Made by a program: the position numbers and the translations under genes. A stretch of DNA of 9,954 nt from an uncultured Bacilli bacterium (GTDB lineage: Bacteria; Bacillota_I; Bacilli_A; RF39; UBA660), in NCBI GenBank assembly GCA_947630205.1, contig CANRGW010000041.1:1-9954 (forward strand), read 5' to 3'. Below the pieces are notes generated by a model. That model had not been told where the DNA came from, did no database searches, and worked only from the letters and a program-made list of their open reading frames with translations. Shown in pieces: positions 5,160-9,954 of this stretch (position 1 is the stretch's first letter; every line of letters begins with the position of its first letter).

Positions 5160-6896
5160 TTATTCAACTATTTTGTAAGGATTTTCGTTGGTGCCGTCTC
5201 CATCAAGCCATGTTACAGATGATGAAAGAGAAAGGACTGGACGAACGCCGCTAAAGGCGTCAATGTCATAAACGTTACGGGTGTCCGTGAAACCTGAAGG
5301 GTACCAGAAAAGTACGCTGCTAGGAGTGCTAGACGTAGGGGAAAGTAACCACGAAGCTTTATTTTTGGCATCAGGCATTGTATTAAACATCCATGATGTT
5401 CCATTTACGGCTTCATCTTCAAATCCAGTTCCACTGGCTGCATAAAAAGGTGATGACCAATTGCTCACACTTGCACTTAATCCATAATCACTTGGATACA
5501 TTAAACTTACTTTGCCTAGCCATGTTGCATCATTTCCACTCCATACATGACATCCTGAACTTTCGTTCTTAGGGTCTGAATTTCCTTTTTCTCCTACACA
5601 ACTTTCTACATCTCGTTCATAGACATATTCTTCTTTTGGTGTATCACGTGGTATACTATGCGTATGTATTGTTCCTAAATAATGTTTTACTGATACTAGT
5701 TGGTCTCTGACATCACTTGATAAATAACTTAAATAGTTCTTATTTCCTTCTGCATCGTTTTCTTCTGCATTTAACCAATATTGCAATCCTGCTATTGGCC
5801 AATTGTTTTTATCAGAATTATCATTATTTAAATTATTCCAGTATGCTCCCCATTTATAACCTACATCATCTGTATATTGTATTTTATATGTTTTATTATC
5901 ACTTACTTTAAATGTCTCTGGTAAATAACTTTCGGGTAATATACTATCTCTTACTACTTTGATGTATTCGCCAACAGCATCATCTTTAAATACTCCAATT
6001 ATTCTCCATAATTCATCAGAATTATTATTATCTTTTAAATATATATAATTGTTTACTTCTGGTCCTGAATATCTGTATTCAACTTCTTCTTTTTCTGCAC
6101 ATCCTTTAGGATTTTTACATTTTGTTATATTACTCTTATCTGTTACATCTAACTCTATCATTTCTTTTTCATTTACATATGCTAATCTCTTTAATCTTTC
6201 TACCATATTTGTTGGTAAAACATCTGGTAATGTTGGCAATTCTTCTGGTGACTCATCTCTCGATTTTTCAATAAAATCACCTTTGACATTTACTTTTACA
6301 CTTGCATATACATCATTATTCCATTCATCTGGTGTATAGTCTGATTGTATCTCATTTTCATCATCATATCCTATATGTACTTCATCACTTATCCACATAT
6401 ATAATTTATAGGTTATTGTTATTTCATTGGTAGTATTTTTATCAATCTTGTTTACCCATATTTTCTTATTTGTTATATCATCATAGCCTGCAGAATTTAC
6501 TACTGTCTTTTCTTGTCCTGAACCTATCTTTTCTGTTAAAATAAATCTTAGATATTTATCTGCTATTCTTGTCTTTCTTCCCTCTGGTTCATCTCCATCT
6601 ACTAAGTCTATTTCATACCAGATATCTTTTTCTGTATAGGTATTCTTTCCATCTATTGTAAATTCAAAATATTCTTTTGGGTCATATGTTTTAGATGGTA
6701 CAGCATCTTCTATACTTATCCCAGCATTTTTTCCTTTATAATGCATATAGATATCTCCTGCTACAAGTTCGTTGGAGTCTCCTTCTCTTTGAAAATTATA
6801 AGCAGCATAAGTTATTCCTAATACTCCTATCGTTACTATTACTAATAATATTCCTAATATTAATATTTTCTTTTTATTATTTTTATTCTCTTCCAT
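5160..6896 (-). CDS. SipW-type secreted surface protein with C-terminal DUF6273-like domain
   Basis: The product has 578 residues from ATG 6896, after AAAGGA. Residues 1-10 are Lys/Asn-rich, 11-29 are hydrophobic, and YAAYNFQ...GDSNELVAGDI follows, the pattern of SipW-dependent (TasA/camelysin) exported proteins. Residues about 45-210 look like a beta-rich extracellular domain, then a Pro/Glu linker (about 211-230). Residues about 282-555 resemble DUF6273, a C-type-lectin-like fold: NNYIYLKD, ELWRIIGVF (295-303), a Trp/Asn-rich middle, a likely disulphide pair Cys433/Cys449, ASWLLSP (514-520) and the hallmark GVRPVLSL (550-557). No sortase motif is visible, so it is probably secreted or held by the N-terminal helix. 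Ligand unknown. It is a lone transcript with a long leader and its own terminator, divergent from an Xre gene. Residues 519-555 differ sharply in codon use from the rest (see the separate entry), suggesting a diversified binding face. Confidence 0.85.
   Translation of the reverse strand: MEENKNNKKKILILGILLVIVTIGVLGITYAAYNFQREGDSNELVAGDIYMHYKGKNAGISIEDAVPSKTYDPKEYFEFTIDGKNTYTEKDIWYEIDLVDGDEPEGRKTRIADKYLRFILTEKIGSGQEKTVVNSAGYDDITNKKIWVNKIDKNTTNEITITYKLYMWISDEVHIGYDDENEIQSDYTPDEWNNDVYASVKVNVKGDFIEKSRDESPEELPTLPDVLPTNMVERLKRLAYVNEKEMIELDVTDKSNITKCKNPKGCAEKEEVEYRYSGPEVNNYIYLKDNNNSDELWRIIGVFKDDAVGEYIKVVRDSILPESYLPETFKVSDNKTYKIQYTDDVGYKWGAYWNNLNNDNSDKNNWPIAGLQYWLNAEENDAEGNKNYLSYLSSDVRDQLVSVKHYLGTIHTHSIPRDTPKEEYVYERDVESCVGEKGNSDPKNESSGCHVWSGNDATWLGKVSLMYPSDYGLSASVSNWSSPFYAASGTGFEDEAVNGTSWMFNTMPDAKNKASWLLSPTSSTPSSVLFWYPSGFTDTRNVYDIDAFSGVRPVLSLSSSVTWLDGDGTNENPYKIVE
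5230..5345 (-). other. Candidate DGR variable region within the surface-protein gene
   Basis: By hand count, 5221-5340 is 61/120 G+C (51%), against 21/60 in 5341-5400 and 23/60 in 5161-5220. Coding-strand A is only 20/120. Of the 37 codons for residues 519-555, 16 end in C; just upstream it is 3 of about 38. The C-ending codons include AGC, TTC, TAC, GAC, ACC, AAC, GCC and GGC, which is what adenine mutagenesis of AAC codons in a template repeat would give. The segment ends at GVRPVL, where invariant 3' sequence normally follows in lectin-fold retroelement targets. No template repeat or reverse transcriptase is in the window. Local recombination with a foreign GC-richer gene is the main alternative. 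Confidence 0.5.
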
Positions 6897-6938
6897 AATT
6901 TATTTTCCTTTCTTTTCAATTTTTTTAAATTTTCTTTA

Positions 6939-6968
6939 ATGTCTTTTTTCATCAACACAAAAAGACAT
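6939..6968. other. Hairpin 1, competes with the terminator-like hairpin
   Basis: ATGTCTTTTT at 6939-6948 is perfectly complementary to AAAAAGACAT at 6959-6968 with a ten-base loop. The right arm shares 6963-6968 with hairpin 2, so both cannot form at once. It lies 43-72 bases upstream of the surface-protein start. Confidence 0.6.
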
Positions 6969-7008
6969 ATAAAAATCTAGTATCCCTGATACTATTTTCT
7001 ATATGTCT
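6959..7008 (-). terminator. Terminator-like hairpin 2 in the surface-gene leader (possible attenuator)
   Basis: AGACATATA at 6963-6971 pairs with TATATGTCT at 7000-7008, and TAGTATC at 6978-6984 pairs with GATACTA at 6988-6994, with a CCT loop and an A/T-rich internal loop. On the minus strand the stem runs into UUUUUG, so it could stop transcripts coming from the promoter at 7164-7172 before they reach the gene. The U run is short, so termination may be partial. No minus-strand gene lies directly upstream that would need a terminator here. Confidence 0.5.
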
Positions 7009-7057
7009 AAATTTTCTTGTTTTTTGAATATTTTTAGGTAATAACTTTTTTAAATTA

Positions 7058-7066
7058 CCCCCCCCC
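7058..7066. repeat. C9/G9 homopolymer tract
   Basis: Nine consecutive C on the plus strand (G9 on the leader strand of the surface gene) in a region otherwise mostly A/T. Tracts of this length are prone to slipped-strand length change. It lies 162-170 bases upstream of the surface-protein start and three bases left of a TTGACT on the plus strand. Confidence 0.9.
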
Positions 7067-7085
7067 GAGTTGACTTAGAGTTAAC
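7067..7085 (+). repeat. Near-direct repeat GAGTTGAC / GAGTTAAC, 11 bp apart
   Basis: GAGTTGAC at 7067-7074 and GAGTTAAC at 7078-7085 differ at one base and are spaced one helical turn apart, next to the C9 tract. Each contains GTTRAC, and GTTAAC is itself palindromic. This could be a tandem operator. TTGACT at 7070-7075 could also be a -35 with TTTATA (17 bp) or TATATT (19 bp) downstream. Both readings are tentative. Confidence 0.4.
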
Positions 7086-7163
7086 ATAATTTTTTATATT
7101 CATACTCAATCATTACCTTTCCGAGAAACTGTTTTGCCCCTCTATTCTGTTTTACATAAATTT

Positions 7164-7172
7164 ATTATAACA
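7164..7172 (-). promoter_or_regulatory. Extended -10 promoter facing the surface-protein gene
   Basis: TGTTATAAT reads on the minus strand at 7172-7164, a full extended -10 element. The -35 is poor (about TAGTCT with 18 bp), as is usual for extended -10 promoters. Transcription from near 7157 would give a leader of about 260 bases before ATG 6896. Confidence 0.5.
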
Positions 7173-7218
7173 CAATATGTGGCTATTAGACTATATAAAT
7201 TTTGATTTTTTTCGATAA

Positions 7219-7224
7219 TATAAT
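7219..7224 (+). promoter_or_regulatory. -10 box facing the small Xre gene
   Basis: TATAAT at 7219-7224 lies 20 bases before ATG 7244. No convincing -35 is seen at 16-18 bp; TTGATT at 7202-7207 is too close (11 bp). The ribosome site GGTGGT (7230-7235) follows. Confidence 0.35.
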
Positions 7225-7243
7225 TTCATGGTGGTAAATATAA

Positions 7244-7525
7244 ATGACAGTAAAGTTATACAAAAAAGGAGTTATACGTGAAAAAGCATATATTCATGAT
7301 GATGAATATTACTATAATATTGTGCGCAAAAATTTGAAAAAATTTCGTCGTGAAAGAAAATTAACACAACAAGAAATTGCTGATATGGTAGAAATGTCTA
7401 GAGAATATATCTGTGATATTGAAAATGAAAGTCGTAATAAACATCTAACTATCGCTACTTTAGGAAGAATTGCAGAAGCTTTAGAAATTGATATAGCTGA
7501 CTTTTTTAAAGAAAAAGACTATTAG
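7244..7525 (+). CDS. Xre-family transcriptional regulator (single HTH)
   Basis: The product has 93 residues from ATG 7244, eight bases after GGTGGT. An N-terminal Lys/Tyr-rich extension (1-27) precedes one Cro/C1-type helix-turn-helix (about 28-88). LKKFRRERKLTQQEIADMV forms helices 1 and 2, MSREYICDIENESRN is the recognition helix and its turn, and LGRIAEALEIDIADFF closes the fold. There is no further domain, so any signal must be sensed by binding or oligomerisation alone. It is transcribed away from the surface-protein gene, and their starts are 347 bp apart with both promoters between. That arrangement is typical of a local regulator controlling its neighbour and itself. The target is an inference; no clear operator palindrome was found. 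It ends in its own hairpin terminator at 7512. Confidence 0.88.
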   Translation: MTVKLYKKGVIREKAYIHDDEYYYNIVRKNLKKFRRERKLTQQEIADMVEMSREYICDIENESRNKHLTIATLGRIAEALEIDIADFFKEKDY

Positions 7526-7547
7526 TTTTTAAACTTTTAGTCTTTTT
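7512..7547 (+). terminator. Terminator of the small Xre gene
   Basis: AAAAAGACTA at 7512-7521 pairs with TAGTCTTTTT at 7538-7547. AGTTT and AAACT inside extend the stem. The stop codon TAG 7523-7525 lies within the hairpin. The T run of the 3' arm serves as the U tail; the A-rich 5' arm would do the same on the other strand. Confidence 0.75.
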
Positions 7548-7552
7548 CTAAA

Positions 7553-7592
7553 TAAAAAAACTTCTAAAACTAAATAATTAATTTTAGAAAGT
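7553..7592 (-). terminator. Terminator of trpS
   Basis: In the minus-strand RNA ACUUUCUAAAA (7592-7582) pairs with UUUUAGAAGU (7569-7560) with one bulged U. Seven U directly follow, including the last stem base. The stem starts six bases after the trpS stop. Confidence 0.8.
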
Positions 7593-7597
7593 ATCTT

Positions 7598-8638
7598 TTA
7601 ATTAAAATAATCTATTTGCATTGCTTTTTTAAATTTTTCTAAATTCTTTTTAGCAACCACTCGGGCTTCATTTGTACCTTTTTGTAAAATTTCATAAACA
7701 TAATCCATATTTTCTTCAAGTTCTTGACGTCTTTTTCTAATAGGAGTTAAGATTTCATTTAAAACGTTGTACAAGAATTTTTTAATTTTTACATCTCCTA
7801 CTCCACCTTTTTGATATGCTTTTTTTAATTCATCTAAATTTTTAAATTCTTCTAAATATTTGGAAAAATATTCATCTGTTGCAAAAACATCTAAATACGT
7901 AAATACCATATTGCTTTCTATTTTTCCAGGATCATTTATATTAATATGATTAGGATCTGTATACATTTTCATAACTTTTTCATATAAAGTTTTTTCATCG
8001 TCTGCTAAATAAATACAATTACCTAAAGATTTACTCATTTTATTTTTACCATCAATACCAGGTAATCTAAACGCTTTTTCATTATCTGGAAGAATGGCTT
8101 TACATTCCGTTAAAGTTTCTCCATAAATACTATTAAACTTTCTAACAATTTCATTAGTTTGTTCAATCATTGGTAATTGATCATCACCAACAGGCACATC
8201 AGTTGCACCAAAAAGTGTAATATCAGCCGCTTGACTAACAGGATAACATAAAAAGCCAACTGGGATTGATTTATTAAAATCTTTTTGTTGAAGTTCAGAC
8301 TTTACAGTTGGATTTCTTTCTAATCTTGAAAGTGTTACTAAATTTAAATAATAGAAAGTATATTCAGTTAATTCAGGTATCATTGATTGAATAAAAATTG
8401 TTACCTTCTCAGGATTTATACCACATGCTAAATAATCAAGAACAATTTCTTTAACATTATCTCTTACTTTTTTGGGATTATCAAAATTATCTGTCAAAGC
8501 CTGAGCATCTGCTACCATAACATACATCTTTTCATAATCATCTTTATCTTGCATTTCTAATCTTTTTCTAAGGGAACCAACATAATGTCCTAAATGTAAT
8601 TTACCTGTTGGTCTATCACCTGTTAATATAACTTTCAT
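7598..8638 (-). CDS. trpS: Tryptophanyl-tRNA synthetase
   Basis: The product has 346 residues, slightly longer than Bacillus TrpRS (about 330). It charges tRNA-Trp with tryptophan using ATP in the cytoplasm and is a class Ic dimer. The HIGH-type motif is HLGH at 15-18 within GDRPTGKLHLGHYVGS, GDDQ at 151-154 lines the active site, and KMSKS is at 200-204. The C-terminal third is the helical anticodon-binding domain (RKRRQELEENMDYVYEIL and onward), with a slightly extended Lys-rich end. ATG 8638 follows GGAGGT. The gene stands alone between a consensus promoter (8666-8694) and its own terminator. The leader is only about 20 bases, so there is no room for the T-box that controls trpS in many Firmicutes. 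Expression is therefore probably constitutive. Secure assignment. Confidence 0.96.
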   Translation of the reverse strand: MKVILTGDRPTGKLHLGHYVGSLRKRLEMQDKDDYEKMYVMVADAQALTDNFDNPKKVRDNVKEIVLDYLACGINPEKVTIFIQSMIPELTEYTFYYLNLVTLSRLERNPTVKSELQQKDFNKSIPVGFLCYPVSQAADITLFGATDVPVGDDQLPMIEQTNEIVRKFNSIYGETLTECKAILPDNEKAFRLPGIDGKNKMSKSLGNCIYLADDEKTLYEKVMKMYTDPNHININDPGKIESNMVFTYLDVFATDEYFSKYLEEFKNLDELKKAYQKGGVGDVKIKKFLYNVLNEILTPIRKRRQELEENMDYVYEILQKGTNEARVVAKKNLEKFKKAMQIDYFN

Positions 8639-8665
8639 ATAATATAACCTCCAAAATCTAAATTA

Positions 8666-8694
8666 ATTATACAAATCACCGTATAAATTGTCAA
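8666..8694 (-). promoter_or_regulatory. Consensus sigma-A promoter of trpS
   Basis: Minus strand: TTGACA at 8694-8689, a 17-bp spacer and TATAAT at 8671-8666. Both boxes and the spacing are perfect. The start near 8659 gives a leader of about 20 bases containing GGAGGT. The perfect palindrome TATTAATTAATA (8705-8716) lies just upstream of the -35 and could be an operator or chance in A/T-rich DNA. Confidence 0.9.
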
Positions 8695-8797
8695 CTTATC
8701 GCTATATTAATTAATAGAAAAAACATTTATCATATTTTATGGACAAATCCTTATTTTAAAGAAAAATAATGAGAGAATTTAAACTGGTGGTAGTAGT

Positions 8798-9253
8798 ATG
8801 TTTGAAAATTTAAGAAAGATTAGAGAAGAATACGATTTGTCGCAAAGGCAAATGGCAAAAATTTTAAATATAGGTAAATCTAGTTATAATTACTTTGAAA
8901 CTGGTGAACATATAATTCCTTTAAAGCATTTAAACAACTTTTGCAATACTTTTCATGTTACAATGGATTATCTTTGTGGTTTAACCGATGTAAAAACTCA
9001 TACAACTAAATCTTATAAATTAAATAGAGAAATTATTAGTTTTCGTTTAAAGAAAATACGTTTACAAAATAATTTAAGTCAAACTGATTTAGCTAAAATT
9101 TTAAATACTTCTCAATCAAATATAAGTTTTTATGAAAATAACAAGACTTTAATTCTAACAGCCTTTATTTATAACTTTGCCAAATATTTTGATGTTAGTC
9201 TTGACTATATAATGGGAAGAAGTAATGATATGGAAATTATACGGAAGCATTAA
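8798..9253 (+). CDS. Regulator with two tandem Xre-type HTH domains
   Basis: The product has 151 residues from ATG 8798, seven bases after GGTGG. Two complete Cro/C1-type helix-turn-helix domains lie in series: residues about 3-61 (LRKIREEYDLSQRQMAKILN ... MDYLCGL) and about 80-140 (LKKIRLQNNLSQTDLAKILN ... LDYIMGR). They are joined by a polar linker of about 18 residues (TDVKTHTTKSYKLN). Both domains keep the SQ..(M/L)AKILN turn and end in a hydrophobic-Asp-Tyr-hydrophobic-x-Gly motif (MDYLCG, LDYIMG). This looks like an internal duplication or a covalent dimer that would read two half-sites from one chain. No ligand or protease domain is present. It is divergent from trpS and converges on pgsA with a 17-bp overlap. 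Target unknown; the shared upstream region makes self-regulation plausible. Confidence 0.88.
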   Translation: MFENLRKIREEYDLSQRQMAKILNIGKSSYNYFETGEHIIPLKHLNNFCNTFHVTMDYLCGLTDVKTHTTKSYKLNREIISFRLKKIRLQNNLSQTDLAKILNTSQSNISFYENNKTLILTAFIYNFAKYFDVSLDYIMGRSNDMEIIRKH

Positions 9254-9842
9254 GTTTCCGCATTTTTATTTGTCCTATATAAGAGAAAATAGCAATAATT
9301 TGCATAATAATTGTTATAATAATGAATATAGAAATGTAAATATTTTTAATATAAATAATTCTACTTAAATATAAAATACCTAATAAAGTAAATAAGAAAA
9401 TTGTTTTTATTTTACCTAAAATAGTTGACTCTGGTTGTAAATTTCTGAAAAACGAATATAAATTTAAACAAGCAATAACTATTTCTAAAAAGATATTAAC
9501 AAGAACTAAACCATAACCATCAACACTTAGAGTTGCTTTTAAAATTACTGGAATTAATAAACTTAAGGCAAAAATTTTATCAACAACAGCATCTAAGTAT
9601 TTACCAAATAAAGAAGTTGCATTATATTTTCTCGCAAAATAACCATCAAAAGTATCAGTTAAGCCAAAAAGAATAACCATAATAACAGCTGGAAGTAATT
9701 TTTCATAATAAATAAGTGGTATTAAAATAAAGGGTGACAACAACCTTGAAGCTGTTAAAATATTGGCTATTTGTTTTTCAAAATTATGATTTTTTAAATC
9801 ATTTTTTATTTTTTTAAAATCATTTTTTATATCATTTCGCAT
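9237..9842 (-). CDS. CDP-alcohol phosphatidyltransferase (PgsA-like)
   Basis: The product has 201 residues of an integral membrane enzyme that moves a phosphatidyl group from CDP-diacylglycerol to an alcohol. The family signature is complete: D63-x2-D66-G67-x2-A70-R71-x8-G80-x3-D84-x3-D88, in which the aspartates hold the metal ions. Five to six hydrophobic segments follow or flank it (about 33-60, 90-103, 108-128, 143-160, 166-190). The typical PgsA opening NILTASRLL (28-36) comes after a charged, Lys/Asn-rich extension of about 25 residues that is unusual. The best guess is phosphatidylglycerophosphate synthase (pgsA), making anionic lipid; a cardiolipin or inositol transferase cannot be excluded. 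ATG 9842 follows TAGGAG. It converges with the tandem-HTH gene and sits downstream of a PASTA-ending gene, with its own promoter. Confidence 0.88.
   Translation of the reverse strand: MRNDIKNDFKKIKNDLKNHNFEKQIANILTASRLLSPFILIPLIYYEKLLPAVIMVILFGLTDTFDGYFARKYNATSLFGKYLDAVVDKIFALSLLIPVILKATLSVDGYGLVLVNIFLEIVIACLNLYSFFRNLQPESTILGKIKTIFLFTLLGILYLSRIIYIKNIYISIFIIITIIMQIIAIFSYIGQIKMRKLNASV
9242..9267 (+). terminator. Terminator of the tandem-HTH gene, inside both coding ends
   Basis: CGGAAGC at 9242-9248 pairs with GTTTCCG at 9254-9260 (one G-U) around loop ATTAA, followed by CATTTTTA. The stop TAA 9251-9253 lies in the loop. The hairpin also overlaps the last codons of the convergent pgsA-like gene. 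The minus-strand side has no good U run. Confidence 0.6.
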
Positions 9843-9862
9843 AAAAACTCCTAAACAAATTT

Positions 9863-9891
9863 ATTATATAATATTTTCTGTTTTTTTTAAA
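9863..9891 (-). promoter_or_regulatory. Promoter of the pgsA-like gene
   Basis: Minus strand: -35 TTTAAA at 9891-9886, a 17-bp spacer and -10 TATAAT at 9868-9863, which is 20 bases before ATG 9842. It sits right after the stop codon of the upstream gene; no terminator hairpin is visible between them, so read-through is also possible. Confidence 0.55.
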
Positions 9892-9894
9892 TAG

Positions 9895-9954
9895 TTAATT
9901 TCCAAGTAATAATCTAACTGTTGAACCGGCTGCTAAATAGGTACCAGGATTAGG
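9895..9954 (-). CDS. C-terminal end of a PASTA-domain protein (partial)
   Basis: Only the last 19 codons and the TAA stop are present. They encode PNPGTYLAAGSTVRLLLGN. This is the characteristic end of a PASTA domain (P.PGT.l..GS.V.L.lg). Proteins that end this way are class B penicillin-binding proteins (PBP2x/SpoVD type) and PrkC-type Ser/Thr kinases. The final LLLG followed at once by the stop fits a penicillin-binding protein slightly better. Which one cannot be decided from 19 residues. The stop is 53 bases upstream of the pgsA-like start on the same strand. Confidence 0.65.
   Translation of the reverse strand, partial: PNPGTYLAAGSTVRLLLGN

Larger units (their letters stand above)
6897..7243. 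other. 347-bp non-coding region: divergent promoters and structured leader
   Basis: This is the only gene-free stretch over 300 bp. It lies between the divergent surface-protein and Xre genes. It holds, from left to right, two overlapping hairpins (6939-7008), a hairpin formed by GGTAAT and ATTACC around 7036-7058, a C9 tract (7058-7066), an 8-bp near-direct repeat (7067-7085), an extended -10 box facing left (7164-7172) and a TATAAT facing right (7219-7224). I see no tRNA, no recognised riboswitch and no template repeat matching the surface gene. Confidence 0.7.

Noticed and set aside
5213..5404. Second minus-strand frame across the GC-rich end of the surface gene
   Set aside because: It is nested in a real gene with clear domain structure and no start signal of its own; the open frame follows from the unusual composition.
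5717..6898. Three plus-strand open frames opposite the surface-protein gene
   Set aside because: They are antisense to the surface gene, lack ribosome sites and encode Leu/Tyr/Phe-rich strings typical of antisense reading.
7040..7145. GEMM-type cyclic-di-GMP riboswitch on the minus strand (GGGGCAAAAC and GGAAAGG)
   Set aside because: The second conserved block and the receptor helix pairing are not recognisable; the resemblance is limited to a few bases.
6897..7243. Template repeat for the candidate variable region
   Set aside because: No stretch in the non-coding region resembles 5230-5345 when allowing A changes; a template must lie elsewhere if it exists.
1..9954. CRISPR array, insertion sequence, tRNA or rRNA genes
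   Set aside because: No regularly spaced repeats, transposase frame with terminal inverted repeats, cloverleaf or rRNA-like sequence was seen on either strand.

Overview
The window is about 70% A+T and tightly packed. It has strong AGGAGG/GGTGG ribosome binding sites, sigma-A type promoters and many short U-tailed terminators. Long genes read through TGG tryptophan codons with no in-frame TGA, so the standard bacterial code applies. Gene content (YqfQ-like protein, SipW-type signal peptide, PASTA domains, Xre regulators, Firmicutes-style TrpRS and dTMP kinase) points to a low-GC Bacillota. A gut-associated Bacilli/Mollicutes-related or Clostridia-like lineage is a guess from style, not proof.

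Layout. Positions 1-399 (-): 5' part of a small two-helix membrane protein resembling VirB2/TrbC-type pilins. 486-845 (+): YqfQ-like protein. 835-3093 (-): envelope polysaccharide operon, a membrane-anchored PASTA-polysaccharide deacetylase followed by galE. 3181-3399 (+): tiny Cys-containing membrane protein. 3408-5048 (-): operon tmk, pyrH and a small membrane protein, with a clear promoter in front and a shared bidirectional terminator behind. 5160-6896 (-): a 578-residue secreted protein with a SipW-type signal and a C-terminal DUF6273-like domain. 6897-7243: the only long non-coding stretch, carrying a probable ~260-nt leader. 7244-7525 (+): small Xre regulator divergent from the surface gene. 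7598-8638 (-): trpS. 8798-9253 (+): tandem-HTH regulator. 9237-9842 (-): CDP-alcohol phosphatidyltransferase (PgsA-like). 9895-9954 (-): last 19 codons of a PASTA-ending protein.

Most interesting is the surface-protein locus. The last ~120 bp of the coding region switch abruptly to ~50% G+C, are poor in coding-strand A, and have 16 of 37 codons ending in C (3 of about 38 just upstream). They encode the Ser/Tyr/Asp/Asn-rich segment directly before GVRPVL. This is the footprint expected where a diversity-generating retroelement rewrites AAC codons to NNC. No reverse transcriptase or template repeat lies in the window, so this is an inference. Upstream, the leader carries a 9-base G tract inside a short potential leader ORF and two mutually exclusive hairpins, one terminator-like. 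The locus may therefore combine targeted protein diversification with switchable expression, and the divergent Xre gene is a candidate regulator.

The remaining genes are housekeeping (pyrimidine nucleotide kinases, tRNA charging, phospholipid head-group transfer) or cell-envelope functions.
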